From Methylobacterium sp. J-070 (GTDB lineage: Bacteria > Pseudomonadota > Alphaproteobacteria > Rhizobiales > Beijerinckiaceae), in contig NZ_JAKSXX010000246.1 in NCBI RefSeq assembly GCF_022829385.1, positions 1 through 64,000 of the forward strand: DNA of 64,000 nt, read 5' to 3'. Shown piece after piece: positions 26,140 through 35,537 of the stretch (positions within the stretch are counted from its first letter, which is position 1; the number at the start of each line of letters is the position of its first letter). A program made the position numbers and the translations under genes. The notes below the pieces were generated by a model. That model saw only the letters and a list, made by a program, of their open reading frames with translations, ran no database searches and was not told where the DNA came from.

Positions 26140-28338
26140 ATGGCCAAGGGTCGGGGCAGGATGGAGCCGAATTTCGACGTGCCCGAAGGGCGCGTGAGGG
26201 ATCGCGGCGAACTCGATCTGCACCTGTCCCGGGAGGACCGTCCGGGAACAGGAGACCGCGTGGCGAAGCGAGGGGGCGGTGCGGCGCAGCGGCCGGCCAA
26301 GGCGACGGGCCGCACGAAAGGCGGCGGGGCGGGCCGGTCGAAGGCCTCGGGCTCCGGCCGGCGCCGCCGCTCCTGGCTCGGCCGGCTGACCTACGCCACC
26401 GTGGTGCTCGGCCTGTGGGCGGTGATCGGGCTCGCCGGGCTCATCGCCTATCATGCCTCGCAACTGCCGCCCATCGATCAGCTCGCGGTGCCGAAGCGAC
26501 CGCCCAACATCGCCATCCTGGCCAGCAACGGCTCGCTCCTGGCCAACCGCGGCGAGACGGGCGGCCGCGTGGTCTCGATCAAGGAGCTTCCGCCCTATCT
26601 GCCGCGGGCCTTCGTGGCGATCGAGGATCGCCGCTTCTATCAGCATTTCGGGGTCGATCCGGTCGGGATCCTGCGCGCCATCGGCCAGAACCTGACCCGC
26701 CGCGGCGTCGCGCAGGGCGGCTCCACCCTGACCCAGCAGCTCGCCAAGAACCTGTTCCTGACGCCCGAACGCTCGGCCTCGCGGAAGATCCAGGAGGCGA
26801 TCCTCGCGCTCTGGCTGGAGCACAAGTACACCAAGGACGAGATCCTCGAACTCTACCTCAACCGCGTCTATTTCGGCGCCGGCGCCTACGGCGTCGAGGC
26901 CGCGGCGCAGCGCTATTTCGGCAAGCCCGCCAAGGAGGTGAGCCTCGCGCAGGCCGCGATGCTCGGCGGCCTCGTCCAGGCGCCGTCGCGGCTCGCGCCG
27001 AACCGCAACCTGCCGGCCGCCCAGGCCCGCGCCGCGCAGGTGCTCGCCGCCATGCAGGAGCTCGGCTTCGTCCCCGGGCAGGACGTGAAGGTGGCGCTGG
27101 CGCAGCCGGCCAAGCCCGCCAATGCCCGCGGCGGCGGCTCGGCCAACTACGTGGCCGACCTCGTGATGGACGTGCTCGACGACTATGTCGGCAAGTTCGA
27201 CACCGACATCACCGTCCAGACCACGGTCGATACGGGGCTCCAGGCCGCCGCCGAACGGTCGCTCACCGAGGAACTCAACGCCAAGGGGGCCCGCTTCAAC
27301 GTCGGCCAGGGCGCCCTGGTGTCGATGCGGCCCGACGGGGCGATCCGCGCGCTGATCGGCGGCCGCGACTACGCGCAGAGCCAGTTCAACCGTGCGACAA
27401 CCGCCAGGCGCCAGCCCGGCTCCTCGTTCAAGCCCTTCGTCTACCTCGCCGCCGTGGAGCATGGGGCGACCCCCGACACGGTCCGGGAGGACGCGCCGAT
27501 CCGCATCGGCACCTGGGCCCCCGAGAACTACTCCCACCGCTACGAGGGCCCGGTCACCCTGCGCACGGCGCTGGCGCAGTCCCTCAACACCGTGGCGGTG
27601 CGGCTCGGCCAGGAGGTCGGCCCGAAGGCGGTGGTGCAGACCGCCCAGCGGCTCGGCATCACCTCGCCGCTCCAGGCCAACGGCTCGATCGCGCTCGGCA
27701 CCTCCGAGGTGACCCTGCTGGAGATGGTCGGCGCCTACGGGGCCTTTGCCAACGGCGGCACCGGTGTGATCCCCTACGTGGTGACCGCGGTGAAGGGACA
27801 GGACGGCAAGGTGCTCTACAAGCGGGCCGACAGCGGCCTCGGCCGTGTCATCAGCGCCGATGCGGACGGCATGATGAACGCGATGCTGCACGAGACCTTC
27901 GTATCCGGCACCGGCAAGAAGGCCGACATCCCGGGCTGGGATCTGGCGGGCAAGAGCGGCACCACCCAGGATTACCGCGATGCCTGGTTCCTCGGGTTCT
28001 CGGGCAGCCTCGTGACCGGGGTCTGGCTCGGCAACGACGACGGCGAGCTGACCAAGAAGGTGACGGGCGGCAACCTGCCCGCGGAGGTCTGGAAGACCTA
28101 CATGACCCAGGCGCTCAAGGGGCAGACTCCCGTGCCGCTTCCGGGCCTGAACCGCTGGCGCCGGGCGCCGGAGACGACCGCCTCGGTGGCGAGCGCCGCT
28201 CCCGGCGCGCCCCCCGGGATCCTCGGCCAGATCTTCGGCGAACCGGACGCTCCGGCGCCCCGGCCGGCCGCCCCGGTCCGCCGGGCGCAGAAGGACGACC
28301 GCAACTTCATTGAGAAGTTGTTCGGTCTCGGAGACTGA
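26140..28338 (+). CDS. Penicillin-binding protein 1A (bifunctional transglycosylase/transpeptidase)
   Basis: The product polymerises and crosslinks peptidoglycan at the inner membrane. Of its 732 residues, a basic Gly/Lys-rich cytoplasmic tail (1-80) precedes one membrane segment (about 85-108). The GT51 domain shows AIEDRRFYQHFGVDP (catalytic Glu), GGSTLTQQLAKNL and RKIQEAILALWLE. The transpeptidase domain shows QPGSSFKPFVYL (SxxK), SLN and LAGKSGTTQDYRDAWF (KSGTT). The C-terminus is Pro/Ala-rich. No cell-division gene is adjacent. Confidence 0.95.
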   Translation: MAKGRGRMEPNFDVPEGRVRDRGELDLHLSREDRPGTGDRVAKRGGGAAQRPAKATGRTKGGGAGRSKASGSGRRRRSWLGRLTYATVVLGLWAVIGLAGLIAYHASQLPPIDQLAVPKRPPNIAILASNGSLLANRGETGGRVVSIKELPPYLPRAFVAIEDRRFYQHFGVDPVGILRAIGQNLTRRGVAQGGSTLTQQLAKNLFLTPERSASRKIQEAILALWLEHKYTKDEILELYLNRVYFGAGAYGVEAAAQRYFGKPAKEVSLAQAAMLGGLVQAPSRLAPNRNLPAAQARAAQVLAAMQELGFVPGQDVKVALAQPAKPANARGGGSANYVADLVMDVLDDYVGKFDTDITVQTTVDTGLQAAAERSLTEELNAKGARFNVGQGALVSMRPDGAIRALIGGRDYAQSQFNRATTARRQPGSSFKPFVYLAAVEHGATPDTVREDAPIRIGTWAPENYSHRYEGPVTLRTALAQSLNTVAVRLGQEVGPKAVVQTAQRLGITSPLQANGSIALGTSEVTLLEMVGAYGAFANGGTGVIPYVVTAVKGQDGKVLYKRADSGLGRVISADADGMMNAMLHETFVSGTGKKADIPGWDLAGKSGTTQDYRDAWFLGFSGSLVTGVWLGNDDGELTKKVTGGNLPAEVWKTYMTQALKGQTPVPLPGLNRWRRAPETTASVASAAPGAPPGILGQIFGEPDAPAPRPAAPVRRAQKDDRNFIEKLFGLGD

Positions 28339-28597
28339 GCGAAGCGCCGTCCGAAGGGTTCCGGCCCGGATCGGGCCGCGCCCGGCCGGTCGCGGAACGA
28401 TCCTCCGGGTGCCCCGCCCATTCCCCACGGCATCGGTCCGGGGCCCGCCGCTCTCCAGCGACGACGGCGGTCGCAGCGAAGTCGAGACTTTGTAGCTTAG
28501 CCAATAACGGCTTATTCAATATTCGCCGTCCAGACTGCGCGCCGATCATCGATCCGGCGACCGCGCATCCGCGTTCGACCGCAGCGGTATTGACGCG

Positions 28598-30154
28598 ATG
28601 TCCATGGCCCTGCGATCGATCGTCAGCACGATCCGCACGCATCTTGCAGATCGCGCCACGCGTCTGATCGCCGTCGCGGGCGCGAGCCTGCTCGTCGGCA
28701 TGACCTTGCTCGGCGCCTATCTCTGCGTCGATCTGCGCGAGACCGCGTGGCTGAATGCCCGCCGCAACGCCGGGAATCTCGTGTCGGTGATCGAGGAGGG
28801 CGTGGGTCACAGCATTCGCGGCTACGACCTGTGCCTGCGCGAGGCGGCGCGTCTGGCGGCGCGGCCCGACGTGGCGGCCCTCGAGCCCGGGCTCAAGCGC
28901 CTGACCCTGTTCGATGCGGCTGCGGCGGGTTCGAGCCTGGGGGCGCTCGCCGTCACGGATGCGGCCGGTCGCGTCGTCATGACCAGCAATCCCAACCTAT
29001 CGGGCCAGCCGGAACTGAGCGATCTGCCCGAGTTCCGGACTCTCCAAGCCGAGCCGAGGACGGGCCTGATCGTGTCCGGGCCGACCCGCTCCCGCCTGAC
29101 GGGACGGTCGATCATCCGCATGACCCGGAGGATCGAGACGCCGGATGGTTCGTTTGCGGGGATCGTGACCGGATCGATTCTCCTCGAACCGCTCCAGGCG
29201 CTGCTGGAGCATGTGCGGTTCGAGGACGGTCTCACCATCAACGTGTTCCATCAGGATGGCACGCTCCTGATGCGCGCGCCGGCGAGCCCGGAGACGCTGG
29301 GACGAAGCATCGCCGCCGGCGTCGGATACCAGAACTACCGGAACCGCCCCCGGGGAGAGTTCCTGAGCCGCTCGATCCTCGATGGCGAGATCCGGCTCTA
29401 CACATTCGCCAGCCTCTCCGACCTGCCGCTGATCGTGACCGTCGCCACGAGCGTCGACAGCATCCGGAACCTCTGGTTCTACAAGGCGGCGATCATCGTC
29501 GCGTTGATCCTCTGCCTGAATGCGCTGACCTTCGGGCTGACCATCCTGCTGCACCGGGAGGTCGGGCGGCGCGCCGCCGCCGAGGCCTGCACGCGGGAGA
29601 GCAATGCCGCGCTCGCGGTTCTGGCGCGGACGGATGGTCTGACCGGCATGCCGAACCGCCGCAGCTACGACGAGCGCGTGGCGGTGGAATGGAAGCGGGC
29701 TGCGCAGCTCGGAACGCCGCTGGCACTGATGATCGTCGATGCCGATCGCTTCAAGCAGTTCAACGACTGGTTCGGCCACCAGCGTGGCGACGGTGTGCTC
29801 AAGGCGGTCGCCGATTGTCTCCGCCGGACCCATCCGTCCGGCGGCCTCAGCTTCCGGATCGGCGGCGAGGAGTTCGTGGTGCTTCTGCCCGGTCTCGACG
29901 CGACGGCCGCGGGCGCCGTGGCCGAGCGCGTCCGCAGGCGCGTGGTCAATCTGCAGATCGCACACGCGCCGGAGATCGGCGGCGTCGCCACCGTCAGCAT
30001 CGGGATTGCGAGCGCCGAGCCCGCCGCCGGCGTTTCGCCCGACACCCTGTTCGTGGCGGCGGATGCGGCGCTCTACGCCGCCAAGAAGGCCGGGCGCAAC
30101 CGGATTCGGACAGCGCCCCGGGCGCCGGCGCTCCCGAGCGAGCGGCGCGCCTGA
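28598..30154 (+). CDS. Membrane diguanylate cyclase with extracytoplasmic Cache-type sensor
   Basis: It makes c-di-GMP from two GTP. Of the 518 residues, a first membrane helix lies at about 25-48, a periplasmic dCache-like sensor at about 60-290 (TRSRLTGRSIIRMTRR, GVGYQNYRNRP), a second helix at about 295-318, then the GGDEF domain, with GGEEF at 422-426 and DADRFKQFNDWFGHQRGD before it. No RxxD inhibitory site precedes GGEEF. There is no EAL domain. Ribosome sites are weak; the ATG at 28604 is an alternative start. Confidence 0.9.
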   Translation: MSMALRSIVSTIRTHLADRATRLIAVAGASLLVGMTLLGAYLCVDLRETAWLNARRNAGNLVSVIEEGVGHSIRGYDLCLREAARLAARPDVAALEPGLKRLTLFDAAAAGSSLGALAVTDAAGRVVMTSNPNLSGQPELSDLPEFRTLQAEPRTGLIVSGPTRSRLTGRSIIRMTRRIETPDGSFAGIVTGSILLEPLQALLEHVRFEDGLTINVFHQDGTLLMRAPASPETLGRSIAAGVGYQNYRNRPRGEFLSRSILDGEIRLYTFASLSDLPLIVTVATSVDSIRNLWFYKAAIIVALILCLNALTFGLTILLHREVGRRAAAEACTRESNAALAVLARTDGLTGMPNRRSYDERVAVEWKRAAQLGTPLALMIVDADRFKQFNDWFGHQRGDGVLKAVADCLRRTHPSGGLSFRIGGEEFVVLLPGLDATAAGAVAERVRRRVVNLQIAHAPEIGGVATVSIGIASAEPAAGVSPDTLFVAADAALYAAKKAGRNRIRTAPRAPALPSERRA

Positions 30155-30167
30155 CGCACCCGGATCC

Positions 30168-31007
30168 TCACAGCATCGGCAGCATGCGGGGACGCGGCCC
30201 GCGCGGGAAATGCGCGTCGATCAGGGCGATCTCGGCCGGGCTCAGCTGCAGGTCGGCGGCTTTGGCATTCTCCAGCGTCCGTGCCGGACGGACCGATTTG
30301 GGGATCGTGAACGTCCCGGGCAGGCGCGTCAGGAAGGCGAGGGCCACCGCATAGGGTGTGGTCCCGTGGGCGTCGGCGACCTGCCGCAGCACCCGGCCGC
30401 CGGGACTCGCCGGATCGGGAAAATCCCCGCTTCCGAACGGCGAATAACCGACCATCGCGACGCCCTGCCGCTCGCACCAGGGCAGCACGGCGTGCTCGAT
30501 CGCCCGCTCGTTGAGATGGTAGAGCACCTGATTGCAGGCGATGCGGTCCGGTCCGGCGATGGCGAGCGCCCGGTCGAGATCGCCGACGTCGAAGTTGCTG
30601 ACGCCCCAGGACAGGATCTTCCCGGCTCGGCGCAGGTCCTCGAAGCCCGCGAAAGTCTCCTCGAGGGGGTGCTGGCCCGGCCAGTGCAGAAGGTAGCAGT
30701 CGAGCCGGTCGGTTCCCAGACGCCGGAGGGAGGCCTCGCAGGCGCGTCCCACGCCCCGACGGGTGGCGTTGCCCGGCACCACCTTCGAGACGAGGAACAC
30801 CTCCTCGCGGCAATCGGCGATGGCGACCCCCACGATCGCCTCGGCATCGCCGTACATCTCCGCGGTGTCGATATGGGTCATGCCGGCGTCGATGCCGGCC
30901 CGCAGCGCGCGGACCGCGTCGGTGCGATCCGCGCCGTCGATATGCCAGGTCCCCTGGCCGATCACCGGCACCGGGACACGCGTCGCGCCGAAGCTCCGTC
31001 TATACAT
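30168..31007 (-). CDS. Aldo/keto reductase
   Basis: The 279 residues form a TIM-barrel NADPH-dependent oxidoreductase. The catalytic tetrad appears as HIDTAEMYG (Asp, Tyr), VFLVSKVVPG (Lys) and YLLHWPG (His). SWGVSNFDV and IPKSVRPARTLEN bind the cofactor. The ATG ending at 31007 has AGGA upstream; the frame extends 40 codons further without support. The substrate is unknown. It converges with the diguanylate cyclase gene with 13 bases between stops. Confidence 0.9.
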   Translation of the reverse strand: MYRRSFGATRVPVPVIGQGTWHIDGADRTDAVRALRAGIDAGMTHIDTAEMYGDAEAIVGVAIADCREEVFLVSKVVPGNATRRGVGRACEASLRRLGTDRLDCYLLHWPGQHPLEETFAGFEDLRRAGKILSWGVSNFDVGDLDRALAIAGPDRIACNQVLYHLNERAIEHAVLPWCERQGVAMVGYSPFGSGDFPDPASPGGRVLRQVADAHGTTPYAVALAFLTRLPGTFTIPKSVRPARTLENAKAADLQLSPAEIALIDAHFPRGPRPRMLPML

Positions 31008-31320
31008 GGTGGCGCATCCTTCCCTGTCGCGGCGCCTCCGGGCGCCCGCAGATCCGACGAGCCGCGAATCCCGCTGGTCCGGCGTGACTGCGCGACTCGA
31101 TCCTCCCCCACGCCTTACTCGCGCCATCTTGGGGGGATGAGCAATGGTCGGCGGGCATCCGCGGCGCTCGACTTCAGGCCGAAGGCGGAAGTGGGCGGCG
31201 CGATCTCGCCAAGTCTGCGCCTTCAGATCGGAGCCTCCGCGTGCCGCGCCCGCGCGCGCCGGCCGCGCGGAACCCGGCTCGGGGCGCGGGCAGTCCGTGG
31301 GCGATGCTGGAGATGCGCCG

Positions 31321-32397
31321 ATGCTGCCGGCCCATCGGATGTTCTGGGCTCTGATCCTGCTGGCCGCCGCCGGTGCCGGACTGCTCTACAACATCATCTT
31401 CGCGGCGGGCGCATCCCCGCTCGCCGGGTTCATCTACGGGCTCTGCATGGGCTCGACGGTCCTTGCCTTCGATCGCGGGCTGATCCTGGCGGGGCTTCAG
31501 GCCCGGATCCGCCGGTTCCCGGCCTGGCTGTACGTGGTGGCCGCCGAACTCGCCTACGTCCTGATGATCATGGCGGGGAACGCGCTCGGCGGGTTGGTCG
31601 TGTGGGCCTTCGCCCTGACGCCGGACGACCTCTTCACGGCGACCCGCATGACCGCGCGGGTGCTCGCCTACGCGCTGGCCGTGTCGGGCCTGCTGGTGTT
31701 CGTGATCCGGATGCGCGATCTCATCGGCGGCGAGGTCTTCGTGAACTTCATGATCGGCCGGTACCACAAGCCCGTGGCCGAGGAGCGGATCTTCCTGTTC
31801 CTCGACGTGGTCGGATCCACCGCCTTCGCGGAGGCGCACGGGGATCTGCGGGCCCAGGAATATCTCGGGGCCGTCTTCGCGACCCTGGCCGAACCGGTGC
31901 GGCGCAACGGCGGATCCGTGGATGATTATGTCGGGGACCTCGCCATGGTGACGTGGCCGATGAGCCGCGGGCTCAAGGAGGCGCGCTGCGTCACCTGCCT
32001 GTTCGACGTGCTCGACCGGATCGAGGCGGATTCCGCGGCCTGGACGGCGCGGTTCGGGACCGTGCCGCGCCTCCGGGCAGCCTTGCACGGCGGTTCCGTG
32101 GTCACGGCCGAGGTGGGCGTCGACCGGCACAAGATCGCGTATTTCGGCGACGCCGTGAACGTGACGTCGCGGATCGAGGCCCTGTGCCGCCCGCTGGGTG
32201 TCGGCATCCTGATCTCGCAGGATCTGCTCGACCGATTGCCGCGCCTGCCGGTCGGCGTGCGCGCGCGCTCCCTCGGCGCGCATGCGCTGCGCGGCCGCGG
32301 CGCGCCGCTGGCCGTGGCCACGCTGGAGCGGGTTCCCGCCGGGGTGGCGGCACCGGCCGAAGACGTGGCGCCGCTCCGCGTCGCGGCGGCCCGGTGA
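31321..32397 (+). CDS. Class III adenylate/guanylate cyclase with membrane domain
   Basis: The 358 residues comprise four hydrophobic segments (about 5-150) followed by a cyclase catalytic domain. FLFLDVVGSTAFAEAHG holds the first metal Asp, DDYVGDLAMVTW the second, and DAVNVTSRIEALCR the transition-state Asn/Arg pair, so it should be active. The ATG at 31321 has GGAG upstream. It shares bases with the next gene (TGATG), so three genes to 33079 are coupled. Confidence 0.87.
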   Translation: MLPAHRMFWALILLAAAGAGLLYNIIFAAGASPLAGFIYGLCMGSTVLAFDRGLILAGLQARIRRFPAWLYVVAAELAYVLMIMAGNALGGLVVWAFALTPDDLFTATRMTARVLAYALAVSGLLVFVIRMRDLIGGEVFVNFMIGRYHKPVAEERIFLFLDVVGSTAFAEAHGDLRAQEYLGAVFATLAEPVRRNGGSVDDYVGDLAMVTWPMSRGLKEARCVTCLFDVLDRIEADSAAWTARFGTVPRLRAALHGGSVVTAEVGVDRHKIAYFGDAVNVTSRIEALCRPLGVGILISQDLLDRLPRLPVGVRARSLGAHALRGRGAPLAVATLERVPAGVAAPAEDVAPLRVAAAR

Positions 32398-32600
32398 TGG
32401 AACGCGGCGGGCCGTCGCGCGCGACCCTGCGAACGACCGCGAAGATGGCGCTGCGCTTCGGGATGCCGGTGATCGGGTTGGCGATCTTCGGTGACGCCAT
32501 CGTGCGTTCGGTCGGCGGTGACATCGAGCACGGGCGGTTCGCCCTCGGGGTGCTCCTGATGCTGGCGGGCTTCACGTCGAAGCTGGTGCCGCGCTCGTGA
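32397..32600 (+). CDS. Small membrane protein coupled to the cyclase
   Basis: The 67 residues have a basic N-terminus (ERGGPSRATLRTTAKMALRFG) and two hydrophobic stretches. Its ATG overlaps the cyclase stop by one base, and its TGA overlaps the GTG of the next gene. That overlap at both ends is the main support; no family is recognised. Confidence 0.6.
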   Translation: MERGGPSRATLRTTAKMALRFGMPVIGLAIFGDAIVRSVGGDIEHGRFALGVLLMLAGFTSKLVPRS

Positions 32601-33079
32601 GCGGCGAAGGGGCGGGGCCCCCGATCTACCTCGACGCCGATGCCTGCCCGGTCAAGGATGAGACCTACCGGGTGGCCGCGCGCTACGGCCTCACGGTCTA
32701 CGTCGTGGCCAACAGTGTGCTGAACCTGCCGCGCGAGCCCTGGATCGTGCGCGTGGTGGTGGGCTCGGCCCTCGACGCCGCCGACGACTGGATCGCCGCG
32801 CGGGCCGGATCCGGAAGCATCGTGCTCACGGCGGACGTGCCCCTGGCCGCGCGCTGCGTGAAGGCCGGCGCCACGGTGCTGGCCTTCACCGGCAAGCCCT
32901 TCAGCGAGGCATCGATCGGCATGGCGCTCGCCACCCGCGACCTGATGCAATCCCTTCGGGAGGCCGGGACGATCACCGGCGGTCCGAGGCCGTTCTCGCG
33001 GACGGACCGGTCGGCCTTCCTGTCGTCCCTCGATCGGTCGGTGAACCGGATCCTTCGGGAGCGCCCGAAAACCGGCTGA
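32597..33079 (+). CDS. YaiI/YqxD family (UPF0178) protein
   Basis: The 160 residues match the UPF0178 family throughout: IYLDADACPVKDE, VANSVLNLP, GSALDAADDWI, LTADVPLAARCVKAGA, and the C-terminal GGPRPFSRTDRSAFLSSLD. The acidic residues of the first and fourth motifs look like a PIN-type nuclease centre, but no activity is established to my knowledge. The start is a GTG within the overlapping GTGA. Confidence 0.92.
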   Translation: MSGEGAGPPIYLDADACPVKDETYRVAARYGLTVYVVANSVLNLPREPWIVRVVVGSALDAADDWIAARAGSGSIVLTADVPLAARCVKAGATVLAFTGKPFSEASIGMALATRDLMQSLREAGTITGGPRPFSRTDRSAFLSSLDRSVNRILRERPKTG

Positions 33080-33102
33080 TGGCCCTTCGGGGGCCAGCGG
33101 CC

Positions 33103-33366
33103 TCAATCCTCGGTGTTGGGCACCAGTGCCTTGAGCGCCTCGTTGATGCGGTCCTGCCAGCCCGGCCCATCCTTCTGGAAATGGGCCAGCACCGCACTGT
33201 CGAGGCGCAGGCTGACGATCTCCCGGGTGCCGGGCACGGCCGCCGGTCGCGGGGCCGGCTGTGCGGCAGGCGCCTCGGCCGGCTTCGGCGTGGTGGCGGC
33301 CCTGAAGGCCGCCTCGGCTGCCGCCCGCGGATCAGTGAAACGGCGGCGATTGCGGTCTTCGGCCAT
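33103..33366 (-). CDS. BrnA-like antitoxin domain protein without a BrnT partner
   Basis: The 87 residues have an Ala/Pro-rich N-terminal half and a C-terminal ribbon-helix-helix-like domain: EIVSLRLDSAVLAHFQKDGPGWQDRINEALK, the pattern of BrnA antitoxins, which bind the toxin and the operon promoter. The gene normally next to it, the RNase BrnT, is absent; its neighbour six bases upstream encodes a charged protein. It may be a free-standing DNA-binding protein. Confidence 0.75.
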   Translation of the reverse strand: MAEDRNRRRFTDPRAAAEAAFRAATTPKPAEAPAAQPAPRPAAVPGTREIVSLRLDSAVLAHFQKDGPGWQDRINEALKALVPNTED

Positions 33367-33372
33367 CGGCCT

Positions 33373-33726
33373 CTAATCCTTCACCGCAGTCTTCTTCGCC
33401 GCAGCCTTCTTGGGCGCGGCTTTGCCGGTGCTCTTGCCCGCACCCTTGCCGGCACCCTTCGCGGCCGCCTTGGCCGCCTTCTCGGCCGCCTGCGTCTGGG
33501 CGTCAGCCGCCTCCTTGGCGAGGCGGAGCGACCGCAGGCGGACGGTCCGCTCGTCGACCGCCTTCAGTGCCGCGTGATGCTCGGCCATCGCCTGGGCGCC
33601 TTCACGGGCCATGCGCTCGGCACGCTCGGCACGCTCGGCTCGGTTCTCCGCCCGCGTCTTGGCTTCCGCCTCCGCATCGCGCGTGGCATTCTCCTCGTCG
33701 AGGTCGTACTCAGTTTCGTCGCTCAT
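33373..33726 (-). CDS. Charged helical protein with histone-H1-like tail
   Basis: The 117 residues begin with an acidic segment (SDETEYDLDEENATRD), then a long Arg/Glu/Ala helix (ENRAERAERAERMARE), and end with a Lys/Ala/Gly tail (AAKGAGKGAGKSTGKA) like that of H1-type nucleoid proteins. The ATG at 33726 has AAAGGGACAGG before it. It likely binds nucleic acid through the tail. It is co-transcribed with the BrnA-like gene. Confidence 0.65.
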   Translation of the reverse strand: MSDETEYDLDEENATRDAEAEAKTRAENRAERAERAERMAREGAQAMAEHHAALKAVDERTVRLRSLRLAKEAADAQTQAAEKAAKAAAKGAGKGAGKSTGKAAPKKAAAKKTAVKD

Positions 33727-34020
33727 CCTGTCCCTTTCGCCCCGGCTCAGCATTTCCGGTCCTTCGCAGGCTGCGTGGACGGTGACTGGGCGAGTCCGGC
33801 CTGTTCGGAGGGGGAGGGAGAAAGGCCGGTTGAACCGCCCCTCTGCACCGTCGTCGGACGCGCACAGCGGCGAGTTCATCAAGGCTTTAGCATGCTGGCC
33901 GGCCCGATGGCGAATCCGCGATGCCTACTCGGTCCGCGAACGCACACTATTCGAAGATCGCGCCGAAGAGTTGTTCGGGCGCGCCTCGGGTGTGATGCCC
34001 CGGACGTTGTGCAGATGAGC

Positions 34021-35016
34021 TTAGCGCACGCCGAAGTTGAGTGGGATCGTGACCGGGAGGGTCGACTGCGTGATGCCGGGCGGCGCCGGCGGAAGGCTGC
34101 CGCGGACGGCCGACAGGGCAGCGCTGTCGATCTGGCCGACGCCGCTCGACCGGGCGAGTCCCGCGCCCGTGACCTGCCCGGATCGCAGGACCGTGAAACG
34201 CACGACCGCGGTTCCGCCGCTCGTGCCGTTCGCGGCGCTCGCGTTCATCCGTCCATGGATCGCCGCCCGGATGGCTCCGGTCCATTGACGCAGGGCGCTC
34301 GGATCGTTGCCGGCGGCGGCACGCCCGGCGGCGCTCTGCCGCGACGACGCGGCGGAGTCCCGCGTCTCGGCACCCTGCTGAGCCTTGGCCTGGCGCGCCT
34401 TGGCTTCACGGGCGGCCTTGGCTTTCGCCTCGCGGATCTCGTCAAGACGCTCCTGCCGCGCCTCCTCGCGCTTCTGCTCGCGGAGCTTCTCCTCCCGGAT
34501 CTTCCGGAGCTTGGCCTCCCGCTCGGCCTTGAGCTTGGCGGGATCCGGCGTCGGCTTGGGCGGCTCCTCGGTCTTGGCCACCTCCGTGGGCGGCGGCGCC
34601 AGCGGCTCGGCGGCGTCCGAGGACGAGGTGATCACCTGGCTCTGCGCCTCCACCGGCTGGGCCGGCGGCGGTTCGATCGCCTGAACGTCCTCCGGCTTCA
34701 CCTCGGCCATCTCGGCCGGCGGCGGGGGCTGAGCGGCGTCGTCGGGGGGCAGATCCACCGGCTTCGTCTCCGGCGGAGCCGCCTGGCTCATCTGCTGCTC
34801 CGCAGGGGCCTCGGTTGCCGCATCCGTCATGAGCGGCGCGAGATCGACGGTGACCTGCTGCTCGCCGGGAGGCGCGGGCGGCGCGAGCTGCAGGAACATC
34901 GCCGCGGCCAGCACAAGGGCGTGCAGGATCAGCGCGACCAGGAAGGCAGCGACAAGCCCGTTCGGACGGCGCTCGTCGAGACCCGCCGGCCTATCCGTCG
35001 ACGTGAGGGTGCTCAT
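34021..35016 (-). CDS. tonB: TonB-like energy transducer
   Basis: The 331 residues have an N-terminal membrane anchor (about 22-44), a long Pro/Glu/Ala linker, a charged helical stretch of Lys/Glu/Ala (about 155-235), and a C-terminal TonB domain of about 85 residues (GGTAVVRFTVLRSGQVTGAGLARSSG) ending in a beta strand, VTIPLNFGVR. It passes proton-motive force from ExbB-ExbD to outer-membrane receptors. The stop of exbD lies four bases before its start. A TolA-like helical linker is unusual but occurs in alphaproteobacteria. Confidence 0.85.
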   Translation of the reverse strand: MSTLTSTDRPAGLDERRPNGLVAAFLVALILHALVLAAAMFLQLAPPAPPGEQQVTVDLAPLMTDAATEAPAEQQMSQAAPPETKPVDLPPDDAAQPPPPAEMAEVKPEDVQAIEPPPAQPVEAQSQVITSSSDAAEPLAPPPTEVAKTEEPPKPTPDPAKLKAEREAKLRKIREEKLREQKREEARQERLDEIREAKAKAAREAKARQAKAQQGAETRDSAASSRQSAAGRAAAGNDPSALRQWTGAIRAAIHGRMNASAANGTSGGTAVVRFTVLRSGQVTGAGLARSSGVGQIDSAALSAVRGSLPPAPPGITQSTLPVTIPLNFGVR

Positions 35017-35020
35017 CGGT

Positions 35021-35494
35021 TCAACGTGCGGTCCCTGCAGGGGCGGCGGGCGGGACCGCGGCCGCCCCGCCGGGCGATTGCGCGATCAGCGATACCTTCG
35101 TGAAGCCGGCCTGACCCACCAAGCCCATCACCTCCATGATCTTGCCGTAGGGCACGTCGCGGTCGCCGCGGACCAGGATGACCTGGTCCTTGTCGGCGCT
35201 CGCCATGTCCCGGAGACGCGGCACGATGCTCGCCATCGTGAAGACCTCCTTGGCGATGGAGGGATTGCCGTCCTTGTCGACGGTCACCTCCTGCGGCTTC
35301 TTCGATTGGGCCACCTTGGCCGCCGCGGTCTTCGGCAGCTGAACCGGGACGCCGGTGGTCATCAGCGGCGCGGCGACCATGAAGATGATCAGCAGGACCA
35401 GCATCACGTCGACCATCGGGGTCACGTTGATCTCGGACATCGGCATGTCGTCGAGATCGTCCTCGTCGGTTGCGCGAGGGGAGGCCATCGCCAT
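35021..35494 (-). CDS. exbD: ExbD-type proton channel subunit
   Basis: The 157 residues comprise a short cytoplasmic N-terminus with EINVTPMVDVMLVLLIIFMV (the Asp carrying protons in the single membrane helix), then a periplasmic domain ending in a Pro/Ala tail. AMASPRATDEDDLDDMP precedes the helix; the second Met may be the start. With ExbB it forms the motor for TonB. Confidence 0.92.
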   Translation of the reverse strand: MAMASPRATDEDDLDDMPMSEINVTPMVDVMLVLLIIFMVAAPLMTTGVPVQLPKTAAAKVAQSKKPQEVTVDKDGNPSIAKEVFTMASIVPRLRDMASADKDQVILVRGDRDVPYGKIMEVMGLVGQAGFTKVSLIAQSPGGAAAVPPAAPAGTAR

Positions 35495-35537
35495 CGGGCG
35501 TCTCCGGTTCCGTTGCGTTCGGCGTGTCGGGGCGGAG

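Noticed and set aside
26125..28428. Minus-strand open frame of 767 codons over PBP1A
   Set aside because: Antisense shadow of the penicillin-binding protein gene.
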